The notes below the pieces were generated by a model. The model ran no database searches and had not been told where the DNA came from. It saw nothing but the letters and a program-made list of their open reading frames with translations. This document shows, piece by piece, positions 1-7,963 of a stretch of 64,000 nucleotides of DNA. Both the position numbers and the translations under genes were made by a program. Source of the stretch: DATAPD01 sp036265385 (GTDB lineage Bacteria; Acidobacteriota; Terriglobia; Terriglobales; Acidobacteriaceae); contig DATAPD010000042.1 in NCBI GenBank assembly GCA_036265385.1, positions 124,001-188,000 on the forward strand, in the 5' to 3' direction. The first letter of the stretch is position 1. Every line of letters starts with the position of its first letter.

Positions 1-1
1 G

Positions 2-139
2 ATCAGTGGACATCCCATGCTCGCACCGGCGGCGATTGAAGCCGTGAAACAGTGGCGCTACAAACCATACATGTTGAACGGTGAACCCGTTGCGGTGGAC
101 ACGCAAGTAGTCGTGAACTTCACGCTATCGGGCGGATAG
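2..139 (+). CDS. TonB family C-terminal domain (3' end of gene, partial)
   Basis: The window opens inside an open frame whose last 45 residues match the TonB C-terminal fold. It shows the AAIEAVKQWRYKP helix and strand, followed by a G-x-PV turn and a final VVVNFTL strand. In this family the domain sits in the periplasm and contacts the TonB box of outer-membrane receptors. ExbB and two ExbD genes follow on the same strand, which fits an energy-transduction operon. The start, membrane anchor and proline-rich spacer lie outside the window, so length and full architecture are unknown. Confidence 0.85.
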   Translation: MSGHPMLAPAAIEAVKQWRYKPYMLNGEPVAVDTQVVVNFTLSGG

Positions 140-157
140 AACGCGAGTAGCAGGCCT

Positions 158-185
158 GCCCGTCCCAACTTGAAATTGGGAGGGC
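158..185 (+). other. Stem-loop between tonB and exbB
   Basis: GCCC-G-TCCCAA pairs with TTGGGA-GGGC across a seven-base loop, leaving one bulged G. It starts 18 bases after the tonB stop. No T-run follows, so it could be a weak terminator, an RNA-processing site or chance. The rest of the 210-base gap holds no gene that I can support. Confidence 0.35.
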
Positions 186-349
186 TGCAGATGCCGGCGT
201 AAAGGTGCTTCTGGTTGTGCGCGAGTGAAGCTTGCGCTGAAGTTTGGATTTTTTGTGAGTCTCTACCGGCCCGATCCACGATAAGAGCCGGGTCTGTTAA
301 TGAGCAATAAAGCAATTCCAGTCAAGTTCTGAGGAGGAGAAAGCAACTC

Positions 350-1108
350 ATGTTGGTAGCCAACCTAGCAGCAGTCGTAATGAGCCATATTCCCCTGGCC
401 GCAACCTTGTTATTCCAGGAGCAGCCGGTGGGTTGGGACCCGATTTCGCTTTGGAAACAGATGGGCGTTCTAGCGAAAACCGTGGTCATTATTCTTTTCA
501 TCATGTCGGGATGGTCGATCGGCGTAATGATTGATCGCTGGATGGCCTTCAGCGCAGCCCGCAAGCAGTCTCGTGCGTTTGCTCCTGCAGTAGCTGGTGC
601 ACTTCGTGATGGCAAGATTGATGAAGCCATCAAGGTTGCGGAGCGCAACAAGAAGAGTCACCTGGCTAAAGTTGTTACTGCTGGCTTGATGGAGTTCAAA
701 GCGCACCAGGACAGCCCGGGCGAGATCCCCGGCGAGACAATCGAAGCTTCCAAGCGTGCTCTTGAGCGCACCGAAGCCATCGTTCATGCCGAATTGAAGC
801 GCGGCTTGGGCGGACTTGCAACGATCGGCTCGACCGCTCCGTTCGTCGGACTGTTCGGAACAGTGGTGGGCATTCTGAACGCGTTTAAAGGCATCTCGGA
901 ACAGAAGGCCACTGGTCTGGGCGCGGTCGCCGGCGGTATCGCTGAAGCTCTGGTGACTACCGCTATCGGACTGTTCGTGGCGATTCCGGCCGTCATGATG
1001 TTCAACTACCTCACCGGGCGTGTCGAAGCGTTTGACGTCGAGATGGATAACTCCTCGAGCGAACTCATCGACTACTTCTTGAAGCGGCGAGGAATGCGTC
1101 GGTCGTAA
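350..1108 (+). CDS. exbB: MotA/TolQ/ExbB proton channel family protein
   Basis: This 252-residue protein is the inner-membrane channel subunit that harvests the proton gradient for TonB. Three hydrophobic segments are visible: about residues 43-62, a Gly-rich segment near 155-178 (GSTAPFVGLFGTVVGI), and one near 197-220 (ALVTTAIGLFVAIPAVMMF). The last two carry the family's small-residue and Thr signature. A long cytoplasmic stretch separates the first two helices, as is usual. A strong GAGGAGGAG ribosome site at 331-339 supports the ATG. Two exbD genes follow, so ExbB function is favoured over TolQ or MotA. Confidence 0.93.
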   Translation: MLVANLAAVVMSHIPLAATLLFQEQPVGWDPISLWKQMGVLAKTVVIILFIMSGWSIGVMIDRWMAFSAARKQSRAFAPAVAGALRDGKIDEAIKVAERNKKSHLAKVVTAGLMEFKAHQDSPGEIPGETIEASKRALERTEAIVHAELKRGLGGLATIGSTAPFVGLFGTVVGILNAFKGISEQKATGLGAVAGGIAEALVTTAIGLFVAIPAVMMFNYLTGRVEAFDVEMDNSSSELIDYFLKRRGMRRS

Positions 1109-1145
1109 TTGCAGCATGTCTTTCGCACCCTCTGAGTTGCTGAGC

Positions 1146-1167
1146 GGCGCCGGCGAAAGCCGGCGCC
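1146..1167 (+). other. Perfect 9-bp GC hairpin with GAAA tetraloop between exbB and exbD
   Basis: GGCGCCGGC and GCCGGCGCC form a perfect nine-pair stem closed by GAAA, a GNRA-type tetraloop. It sits in the 113-base spacer between exbB and the first exbD. No T-run follows, so a classic terminator is unlikely. It could protect the upstream message from 3' decay and so set the ExbB to ExbD ratio (inference). Confidence 0.6.
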
Positions 1168-1221
1168 ACTTCCTCAACCAAACCGCGACGGACAGGCGAC
1201 GCGAAACAGGAGACAGAATTC

Positions 1222-1683
1222 ATGGCAATCGCAAAACGGAACGAAGGAGCTAAGGTCAACTCCAACATCAACGTCACGCCGATGGTGGACGTGATGCTGG
1301 TGCTCCTGATCATTTTCATGGTCATCACGCCGATGCTGCAGAAAGGCGTAAGCGTCGACCTGGCGAAAGTAAACAATCCTGAGCAGATGCCGGACGCCGA
1401 TAAAGAAGACGCTTTGATCGTCGCAGTTATGCGGGACGGCAAGGTATTCTTCGGCAACGACCAGATCACGGTCGATCAATTGACGGGTAAAGTGAAAGAC
1501 AAATTGGCGAATCGCGTGGATAAGCGTGTATTCGTTCGCGCTGATGCGCGCGCCAAATTTGGATCCGTGGTCGAGGTGGTCGATAACGTACGGTCCGCTG
1601 GAGTGGATCAGTTGGGTCTGCTAACCGATCAACGTAAGACGAATACTCCGGCACCAGCGACCCCGCCAGCAGGCGGGCAGTAG
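1222..1683 (+). CDS. exbD: Biopolymer transport protein ExbD (first copy)
   Basis: This 153-residue protein has a single membrane helix near residues 18-41 with the motif VTPMVDVMLVLLIIFMVITP. Asp23 matches the conserved membrane Asp that takes part in proton conduction in ExbD/TolR. The remaining periplasmic domain ends in a Pro/Ala-rich tail. AGGAG at 1209-1213 precedes the ATG. It is followed after 12 bases by a second exbD, so the complex may use two different ExbD chains, an arrangement known in several phyla with Oar-type receptors. Confidence 0.92.
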   Translation: MAIAKRNEGAKVNSNINVTPMVDVMLVLLIIFMVITPMLQKGVSVDLAKVNNPEQMPDADKEDALIVAVMRDGKVFFGNDQITVDQLTGKVKDKLANRVDKRVFVRADARAKFGSVVEVVDNVRSAGVDQLGLLTDQRKTNTPAPATPPAGGQ

Positions 1684-1695
1684 AGGAGATCGACA

Positions 1696-2139
1696 ATGGG
1701 AATGGCACTGGGCGGGGGCGGAGGTCAGAGCGCTGACATCAACGTAACCCCGCTAATCGACGTGTTGCTGGTTTTATTGATCATCTTCATGGTGATCACT
1801 CCGCTGACTCCAAAAGGCTTAGAGGCCCTGGTTCCGCAGCCGCCTCCGCCAAATCAGAAGCAGCCGCCACCGCAGGCAGATCGCACGATCGTAGTTCAGT
1901 TGATTGATCGCGGCCCCGGGCAAGCTCCGGGACTGAAGATCAACCAGGAAGATGCGACTTGGGACGCTCTGCAAGGTCGGTTGACGGATATCTTTAAGAC
2001 TCGAGCCGAAAAAGTTATGTTCGTGAAGGGTGATAACAATGTTCCCTTCGCGGATGTGGCTTCCGTGATCGACATCGCCCATGCCTCGGGTGTGGACAAA
2101 GTCGGTCTTATCACAGCCAAGATTGAAGCTGGCAGCTAG
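1696..2139 (+). CDS. exbD: Biopolymer transport protein ExbD (second copy)
   Basis: This 147-residue ExbD paralogue has a short Gly-rich N-terminus and the helix INVTPLIDVLLVLLIIFMVI, with Asp22 at the conserved proton-path position. A Pro/Gln-rich linker (about residues 47-62) precedes the periplasmic domain, unlike in the first copy. AGAGGAG at 1682-1688 overlaps the upstream stop region and suggests coupled translation. The differing linkers suggest that the two copies are specialised rather than a recent duplication. Confidence 0.92.
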   Translation: MGMALGGGGGQSADINVTPLIDVLLVLLIIFMVITPLTPKGLEALVPQPPPPNQKQPPPQADRTIVVQLIDRGPGQAPGLKINQEDATWDALQGRLTDIFKTRAEKVMFVKGDNNVPFADVASVIDIAHASGVDKVGLITAKIEAGS

Positions 2140-2291
2140 TATCCGTACAGGTCGGCCCCGAGAAATCGTTGCCCGGCGCGCACCCTCCGACGCACGCGCC
2201 GGCCATCCGATGCGGCGACTATTCAGCACATGTGCGTGCAAATCGCGCAAAGGCTGTCCCGGACTCTGTGGCAAGGGAGATGAATGACGAA

Positions 2292-3104
2292 ATGAAAAAA
2301 ACCATACAAGTGCTGGCGGTGCTGGCAGCGAGCGTAGCCGTTTTAACCGCCACAGGCTGTAGTAAGCTGCAGGCCCGCGACCAACTGAACAAAGGCGTGC
2401 AATCCTATAAGAACGCGAAGTACGAAGAAGCCATTACACATTTTGAACAGGCTGTGAAGCTTGATCCATCGCTACTCAATGCGCGTCTTTACCTGGCGAC
2501 GGCATTCGCGCAGCAATACATTCCTGGCGCGGACACTCCTGACAATAACAAGATGGCGGAGCAGGCGATTGATCAGTACAAAGGGGTACTAGAGCGGGAC
2601 CCGAAGAACGTCAATAGTGTTAAGGGGATTGCGTCTTTGTACTACCAAATGAAACAGTTCGATAAAGCCAAGGAATTCCACAAGAAAGCATCGGATCTGG
2701 ATCCGAATGATCCTGAGGTCTACTACTCAATCGGTGTCATCGATTGGGCTCAATCCTATCAACCGAGGATGGAAGAACGGGCGAAGCTTGGACTGAAGCC
2801 TGAGGAACCGCTCAAGGACAAGAAGGTGTGCGCTTCACTGAAAGATAAGAGCTCCGCCAACATACAGGAAGGTATCGACAATCTGAACAAGGCGCTTCAG
2901 TTGCGTCCCGATTACGATGACGCAATGGCTTATATGAACCTTCTCTATCGCGAACGAGCGGATGTTCAATGTGATGATCCTGCCGCGCGTGCAGCCGACC
3001 TGAAGGAAGCTGATAGCTGGGTCGACAAAACGATGGCGACCAAGAAAGCCAAAGCTGAAAAGCAGCCTGGGGCAACTGGAATCACAATGGATCAGCCCAA
3101 GTAG
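2292..3104 (+). CDS. TPR-repeat lipoprotein
   Basis: The protein is 270 residues from the ATG at 2292. An in-frame ATG at 2280 abuts the AAGGGAG site with no spacing, so 2292 (12-base spacing) is preferred. The N-terminus MKKTIQVLAVLAASVAVLTA is a signal peptide ending in a lipobox with Cys23. Tetratricopeptide-like helical pairs follow near residues 28-70, 88-155 and 190-225 (for example YEEAITHFEQAVKLDP). The tail is Lys-rich. Its position at the end of the exb operon suggests an envelope scaffold for the energized transport machinery (inference). Substrate and partners are unknown. Confidence 0.85.
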   Translation: MKKTIQVLAVLAASVAVLTATGCSKLQARDQLNKGVQSYKNAKYEEAITHFEQAVKLDPSLLNARLYLATAFAQQYIPGADTPDNNKMAEQAIDQYKGVLERDPKNVNSVKGIASLYYQMKQFDKAKEFHKKASDLDPNDPEVYYSIGVIDWAQSYQPRMEERAKLGLKPEEPLKDKKVCASLKDKSSANIQEGIDNLNKALQLRPDYDDAMAYMNLLYRERADVQCDDPAARAADLKEADSWVDKTMATKKAKAEKQPGATGITMDQPK

Positions 3105-3134
3105 CTCGCTGACAAATCTGTTTATTGTTCATGA

Positions 3135-3170
3135 GGCCTCTTGCGTAAGCGAGAGGCCGTTTTGTTTTGG
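3135..3170 (+). terminator. Rho-independent terminator of the exb operon
   Basis: GGCCTCTTGC and GCGAGAGGCC form a ten-pair stem (one G-T pair) with a GTAA loop, followed by GTTTTGTTTTGG. It lies 30 bases past the lipoprotein stop and immediately before the end of the converging glycosyltransferase gene. Confidence 0.85.
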
Positions 3171-4703
3171 TTAGTGTGATTTCGACACAGGTTGGGAATA
3201 CAGGCGTACGGTAACTCCAGGAAACTGATGTTCATCCACTGCGGCATAGTCCTGAGCTAAAGTCTCAAAAGTGTGTTCACTTGCAGGGTCTGGTCCCACT
3301 TTTGCGGCATTGATCTTGGAAATTATCCAAAGCCGTGGATATTGGTCAGCAACTGAACTTACAAAATCTGGACTGGGCTTTCCCATGAAATCACGATAAT
3401 CAATCTGATCGGGTTTGCCCGGATAGATCACGACGGGCAAATCTCGCTGACTGGGATTCAGAGATCGATAAAACTCATAAGGCATTCGGCCCATGGCGAT
3501 GTCGAACATCAAGACGTCTCCCGGCATACAGTGATCGAGAACGTAATGGGATGCAGAGCGATAGTCTTCACGGGCAAGGTCGAAATCAGCTTGGTAATAG
3601 TTTCGTGTTGCGCGCAACGCGAGGACGCTAAGTAGACAAAGTGTGGCTGCCTGCACACACCGGTTTGGGATATGAAAGAGACCGGCGGCGACCAGAATCA
3701 GGAAAAAAGGTTGGCAAGCGAAGAAGTAGCGAGGCACGAACAACGGGCGGGCGTAGGACAGCGCAAATACGAGCAGGACGGGAACGGTCGTAACGAGAAA
3801 AGCAAACTGATATCTCCAAACATTCATGTCAGTGGTGCGTTGCCAAAACGTGCGACCCGCAGGGAACACTGCGAGGATAATTACGAAGACTGATACGAGT
3901 AGTAGTGCTAAACCTCCGTTTCCGGCGAAAAGGGTAAACACTCTATAAAGATCTCCTACACTAGGCCGCTGAATCCAGCGAAGAGGGCCAACTCCAGTTG
4001 TAGCTGCAAAGAGGAAAACGGGCGCGGTGAGGGCCGCGATCCAATAGAACGATCTCTGGATGCTTTCGGAATCGCGGATAGGCTTCCACAGGCGAATCGC
4101 ACACCATTCGGCGACGATTAGAAAAGCAAAGTAGAAATGCGCGTAAACGGCGAGAGCACTGATTGCGATAAATGCTCGTCGATATCGAACATCGGGTGTC
4201 TGTGTGTAACGCACAAGAACAAAGCAAGAAAGAATAGTTAACCAGATGTAGAGCGAGTAGCTGCGCGCTTCTTGGGCATACCGAATCTGGTAAGCGTTCA
4301 CTGCGAGCAGCAGTGACGAGACGGCAGCTACCTTGCGATCGAAGAGTCGCAACGCCAGAAGATAGATCGTGGGAATTGCGGCAACGGAAAAGATCACAGA
4401 TAAACTGCGGATGAACCATTCGCTCCCACCTAGATGTTGCCAAGCGCGAAGCAGGAGATAATACAGCGTCATGTTTGCTTCGCGGCGCCAGATCAGACGG
4501 ACGAAGTTGTACCAATCCAGGCGGGCAATGGCGACACTGGCTCCCTCATCGAACCAGAAAGATTTGCGATCCAAGGCGTGGAACCGCAAGGCGAGGGCTA
4601 GGACAGACGTCGATCCCATGTAGGCCCAGTCCGGCCATTGCAACTGGTAGCGCTCGCTCGTGGTCATCAGGGTTGAAATGGATAGTACCGGATCGATGTC
4701 CAA
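3171..4703 (-). CDS. GT39/ArnT-like polytopic membrane glycosyltransferase
   Basis: This 510-residue protein has many hydrophobic segments through about residue 360 and a soluble C-terminal part. Near the N-terminus the motif KSFWFDEGASVAIA carries the acidic pair (Asp52, Glu53) typical of the first periplasmic loop in GT-C enzymes of the PMT/ArnT group. Such enzymes move a sugar from a polyprenyl-phosphate carrier to protein or lipid on the outer face of the inner membrane. The acceptor cannot be told from sequence. A second in-frame ATG twelve codons downstream is an alternative start. It is a single gene, convergent with the exb operon. Confidence 0.8.
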   Translation of the reverse strand: MDIDPVLSISTLMTTSERYQLQWPDWAYMGSTSVLALALRFHALDRKSFWFDEGASVAIARLDWYNFVRLIWRREANMTLYYLLLRAWQHLGGSEWFIRSLSVIFSVAAIPTIYLLALRLFDRKVAAVSSLLLAVNAYQIRYAQEARSYSLYIWLTILSCFVLVRYTQTPDVRYRRAFIAISALAVYAHFYFAFLIVAEWCAIRLWKPIRDSESIQRSFYWIAALTAPVFLFAATTGVGPLRWIQRPSVGDLYRVFTLFAGNGGLALLLVSVFVIILAVFPAGRTFWQRTTDMNVWRYQFAFLVTTVPVLLVFALSYARPLFVPRYFFACQPFFLILVAAGLFHIPNRCVQAATLCLLSVLALRATRNYYQADFDLAREDYRSASHYVLDHCMPGDVLMFDIAMGRMPYEFYRSLNPSQRDLPVVIYPGKPDQIDYRDFMGKPSPDFVSSVADQYPRLWIISKINAAKVGPDPASEHTFETLAQDYAAVDEHQFPGVTVRLYSQPVSKSH

Positions 4704-4809
4704 TGTATCCAGATGCGGTCAAGGATCACTCATCCACGTGATCTGGTATCCACACGTTCAATACTGCACGATGTTAGAGTGAATGGGTTACAGCAGGCTC
4801 AAAGTGCGC

Positions 4810-6345
4810 ATGTTCAAGAAAATCCTGATTGCCAACCGTGGCGAAATCGCAGTACGGATCATCCGTGCTTGCCGCGAGATGGGGATCCGCTCAGTGGCTG
4901 TGTACTCGGATGTGGACCGGAGTGCACTGCACGTTCGCAAAGCGGACGAAGCGTACAGGATCGGTCCGGCACCAGCCACGGAGTCGTATCTCGATATCGG
5001 GAAGATCCTGGATGCTGCCAGGCGATCAGGGGCCGAAGCCATTCATCCGGGATATGGATTCCTCTCTGAGAACGCCCGGTTTGCGCAGGCATGTGCTGAC
5101 GAAGGCTTGAAGTTTATCGGTCCGAGCGCCCATTCCATGGAATTGATGGGCTCGAAAACCAGGGCGCGCCAAGAAATGGAGAAGGCGGGAGTGCCCTTTG
5201 TACCGGGCACTTCGCGCGGTTTGCAATCGATTGGAGAAGCAGAAAGCGTAGCCCAGCGCATCGGCTATCCCGTCATGCTGAAAGCGGCCGCCGGCGGTGG
5301 CGGCAAAGGCATGCGACTGGTGGAAAGACCTGCAGATCTGAAGTCTGCTCTCGAGGGCGCCCAAAGCGAAGCGCAGCGTTCGTTTGGCGACAGTGAAGTG
5401 TATATCGAGAAATACATCACGAACCCTCGCCACATTGAAATGCAAGTTCTGGCTGACGAATACGGCAATACTGTGTGGTTAGGCGAGCGAGAATGTTCGA
5501 TCCAGCGGCGGCATCAGAAAGTTCTCGAGGAGTGTCCTTCTCCCATAGTCGATGATGACATGCGCCGCCGGATGGGCGAGGTGGCTGTGCGAGTGGCGGT
5601 CGCGGCAGGCTATGCGAATGCCGGCACGGTCGAATTCCTCGTCGATAGTCAAAAGAACTTCTACTTCCTGGAAATGAACACGCGTTTACAAGTGGAGCAC
5701 CCAGTGACTGAGCTCGTCACGGGCTTGGATCTCGTTCACCTTCAAATCGAGATTGCCGCAGGCGCGCGACTGCCATTCACTCAGAAAGACGTGCAATTGC
5801 GGGGACACGCTATCGAGTGCCGAATTTATGCAGAGGATCCTGATAACAATTACTTCCCGAGTCCCGGAAAGATCACTTTATTGTTAGCGCCGTCCGGCCC
5901 CGGGATTCGTCGTGATAGCGGTATGTATGAGGGGTGGACCGTTCCCGTCGATTACGATCCACTGCTGGCAAAACTGATCGGTTATGGAACCGACCGCGAA
6001 CAGGCCACCGGACGCTTGATTCGGGCGCTCAATGAGTACTTCGTTGGCGGAATCAAGACCAACATTTCGCTGTTTCGTCGGATTCTAAGTGATCCGGATT
6101 TCAGGGCTGCGAAGCTGGATACAGGATATCTTGATCGCTTGCTTGGTCGGCCGGAACGCTTCCCCGACAAGGACGGAAAAGCTGGGATGGAAGTGGCCGC
6201 CATTGCGGCGGGCCTTTTCGCGATCATGGACATGCAGAGTGCCTCTTCGCCTAATGGAAGCGCGGCCGGTGTTTCCATCGATGGGAAAAATCCGCAATGT
6301 CATTCGGAGTGGAAGCGCACTGGACGACAGGAATCGTTAACGTAA
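4810..6345 (+). CDS. accC: Biotin carboxylase subunit of an acyl-CoA carboxylase
   Basis: The 511-residue ATP-grasp enzyme carboxylates biotin using ATP and bicarbonate. Visible features are the family start FKKILIANRGEIAVRIIR, the glycine-rich ATP loop AAAGGGGKGMRLV near residue 165, and the catalytic stretch EMNTRLQVEHPVTE near 290. I chose the ATG at 4810 because family members begin exactly there; an upstream in-frame ATG at 4783 adds nine unconserved residues. It is longer than classical AccC (about 450) by a C-terminal extension of about 50 residues. The next gene encodes the biotin carrier. Together they resemble a split propionyl- or methylcrotonyl-CoA carboxylase alpha chain. No carboxyltransferase gene is in the window. 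Confidence 0.93.
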   Translation: MFKKILIANRGEIAVRIIRACREMGIRSVAVYSDVDRSALHVRKADEAYRIGPAPATESYLDIGKILDAARRSGAEAIHPGYGFLSENARFAQACADEGLKFIGPSAHSMELMGSKTRARQEMEKAGVPFVPGTSRGLQSIGEAESVAQRIGYPVMLKAAAGGGGKGMRLVERPADLKSALEGAQSEAQRSFGDSEVYIEKYITNPRHIEMQVLADEYGNTVWLGERECSIQRRHQKVLEECPSPIVDDDMRRRMGEVAVRVAVAAGYANAGTVEFLVDSQKNFYFLEMNTRLQVEHPVTELVTGLDLVHLQIEIAAGARLPFTQKDVQLRGHAIECRIYAEDPDNNYFPSPGKITLLLAPSGPGIRRDSGMYEGWTVPVDYDPLLAKLIGYGTDREQATGRLIRALNEYFVGGIKTNISLFRRILSDPDFRAAKLDTGYLDRLLGRPERFPDKDGKAGMEVAAIAAGLFAIMDMQSASSPNGSAAGVSIDGKNPQCHSEWKRTGRQESLT

Positions 6346-6361
6346 GTAGTAAGGATCTTGG

Positions 6362-6859
6362 ATGATTTACGAGATCACAGTTGACGGGAAGAAACACCGC
6401 CTTGAATTAGAGCATGCGGCCGGAGCGTGGAAATGTCTTCTCGATGGCCGAGCGATTGCTATCGATGCCATCCTTGCGCGTAGAGATGTGTTATCAGTGA
6501 TCGTTGACGGCAATGCATACGAAATCAAAAGAGAATGTGGCGCGACGGACGTACACCTGTGGGTCGGGAGCGCCCGCCATGCAGTCGAAATTCGGGATCC
6601 TCGATCCTTCCGAAGCAGGCGAGACGGAGCAGGAGGTGAGTCCGGTCCGCGGAGACTGACTGCGCCCATGCCTGGCCGAGTAGTTCGTGTTCTCGTTACT
6701 GAATCTGCCGAAGTCGAGGCTGGGCAGGGTCTGGTTGTCGTGGAAGCGATGAAAATGCAGAACGAAATCAAGTCACCCAAAAAGGGAATCGTGAAGAAGA
6801 TGACGGTAGCGGCCGGCGCTAACGTGAATGCGGGTGATGTGTTGGCAATAGTGGAATAG
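6362..6859 (+). CDS. Biotin carboxyl carrier protein (BT plus biotinyl domain)
   Basis: This 165-residue protein ends in a biotinyl domain (about residues 93-165) with VVEAMKMQNEIKSP; Lys131 in the EAMKM motif is the biotin site. The N-terminal 80 residues form beta-rich sequence like the BT domain of propionyl-CoA carboxylase alpha, not the Pro/Ala-rich start of E. coli AccB. It begins 16 bases after the biotin carboxylase gene, so the pair is probably co-translated. It ends only seven bases from the converging PpiC gene. Confidence 0.92.
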   Translation: MIYEITVDGKKHRLELEHAAGAWKCLLDGRAIAIDAILARRDVLSVIVDGNAYEIKRECGATDVHLWVGSARHAVEIRDPRSFRSRRDGAGGESGPRRLTAPMPGRVVRVLVTESAEVEAGQGLVVVEAMKMQNEIKSPKKGIVKKMTVAAGANVNAGDVLAIVE

Positions 6860-6866
6860 ATGCGGG

Positions 6867-7943
6867 TTATTTCTTCTCTGAACCTGCGTTCTTCAAGACG
6901 TCATCGGCGAAATAGTTATTGATTTTGGCCTCATTGCGCAAAACTTCGTAGTAGGCAGCCTTGAGAAGCTGCTCGCGCCGGTCACGCATCTGCTGACGAA
7001 TCGCTTGTTGCACACGGGGATCATTCAAGTCTCTCTGCCCGGCTGGTTCCTTTGCGATCAATTTCACAATTCGGAACCCAAAAACCTGCTTCGTAGTCGG
7101 ATTGGCCAGCACGATGACTGGGCTGTATTGGCCAGGTTTTAATTTCATCACGGCATCGCGTGTGAGCGGGTCTGTGTTCTTCAAACTCGATTCAGGCGTG
7201 AACCCCAAATCACCACCGTTGCCCGAGGTTTCTGGATCTTCCGAATAGTTCATCGCAAGAGTTGCAAAATCATCGCCACTGTCGAGGCGGTTCGTGATCA
7301 TTTGGATTTTCTTGCGTGCGTCCGCCTCGTTTTGTGCCTTGTCGTTCCTTAGATTGTGGACCTGAGCATTCGGTGCTGGAGTAACGAAGATCTGCGAAAT
7401 GTGGTACTGCGGCTCTATTAAGTTAAATTCGGACTTGTGGGCATTGTAGTAGTCGGCCACGTCCTGGTCCGTCACGGCGATTTGCGATGTGATCTCTTTG
7501 TTAAGCACCTTGTCGCGGGTGAGCGAGCGTTTGAGATCAAGCTTGAAATCCTCGAGGGTTATCTTTTTTTCTTTCAACCGAGCGTCAAACTGTTCGGCCG
7601 TATAGGGGGATTTGATCTCGTTCAACTTCCGATCGACTTCTTCATCGCTGGCTATCAGGCCGAGTTTGCCAGCGCGGTGCATCAGGATTTCGGTTTCGAT
7701 CAACTGACCGACGATGCTGAGACGTAGACTTGTTTCTTGTTCCGCCGAAGGTTTCTGGTCTGAACCGGCAGTCTGATTGGTGTAATACTTATCCATTTCA
7801 CTGCGGTAAATCTTGCGGCCGTCAACCGACGCGACAACGTCTGCTCCGCCTCTACCAGTGTTGCAAGCTGTCAACGAGATCGAAAGCAGCACGGCCAATG
7901 AGACTGCGCAGCGAAGTGAAAGCGGGTTGCGTTTCAACGGCAT
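6867..7943 (-). CDS. PpiC/SurA-like peptidyl-prolyl isomerase lipoprotein
   Basis: The protein is 358 residues from the ATG. The signal peptide ends in a lipobox (SISLTAC, Cys27), so it should be lipid-anchored facing the periplasm. A SurA-N-like helical region covers about residues 35-155 (KLNEIKSPYTAEQFDARLKE). A parvulin domain follows (about 165-285) with YHISQIFVT, NYSEDPETSGNGGDLGF and the FGFRIVKLI strand. Such proteins act as chaperones for outer-membrane proteins. It directly follows a DsbA-like gene in a minus-strand run headed by lptD. A GTG at 7964 overlapping the upstream stop (TAGTG) is an alternative start. Confidence 0.85.
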   Translation of the reverse strand: MPLKRNPLSLRCAVSLAVLLSISLTACNTGRGGADVVASVDGRKIYRSEMDKYYTNQTAGSDQKPSAEQETSLRLSIVGQLIETEILMHRAGKLGLIASDEEVDRKLNEIKSPYTAEQFDARLKEKKITLEDFKLDLKRSLTRDKVLNKEITSQIAVTDQDVADYYNAHKSEFNLIEPQYHISQIFVTPAPNAQVHNLRNDKAQNEADARKKIQMITNRLDSGDDFATLAMNYSEDPETSGNGGDLGFTPESSLKNTDPLTRDAVMKLKPGQYSPVIVLANPTTKQVFGFRIVKLIAKEPAGQRDLNDPRVQQAIRQQMRDRREQLLKAAYYEVLRNEAKINNYFADDVLKNAGSEKK

Positions 7944-7963
7944 CTCCAGAGAATGGCGATCCA

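Noticed and set aside
470..1177. Long minus-strand open frame opposite exbB
   Set aside because: It is a shadow of the well supported exbB gene; no family motifs, signal or ribosome site.
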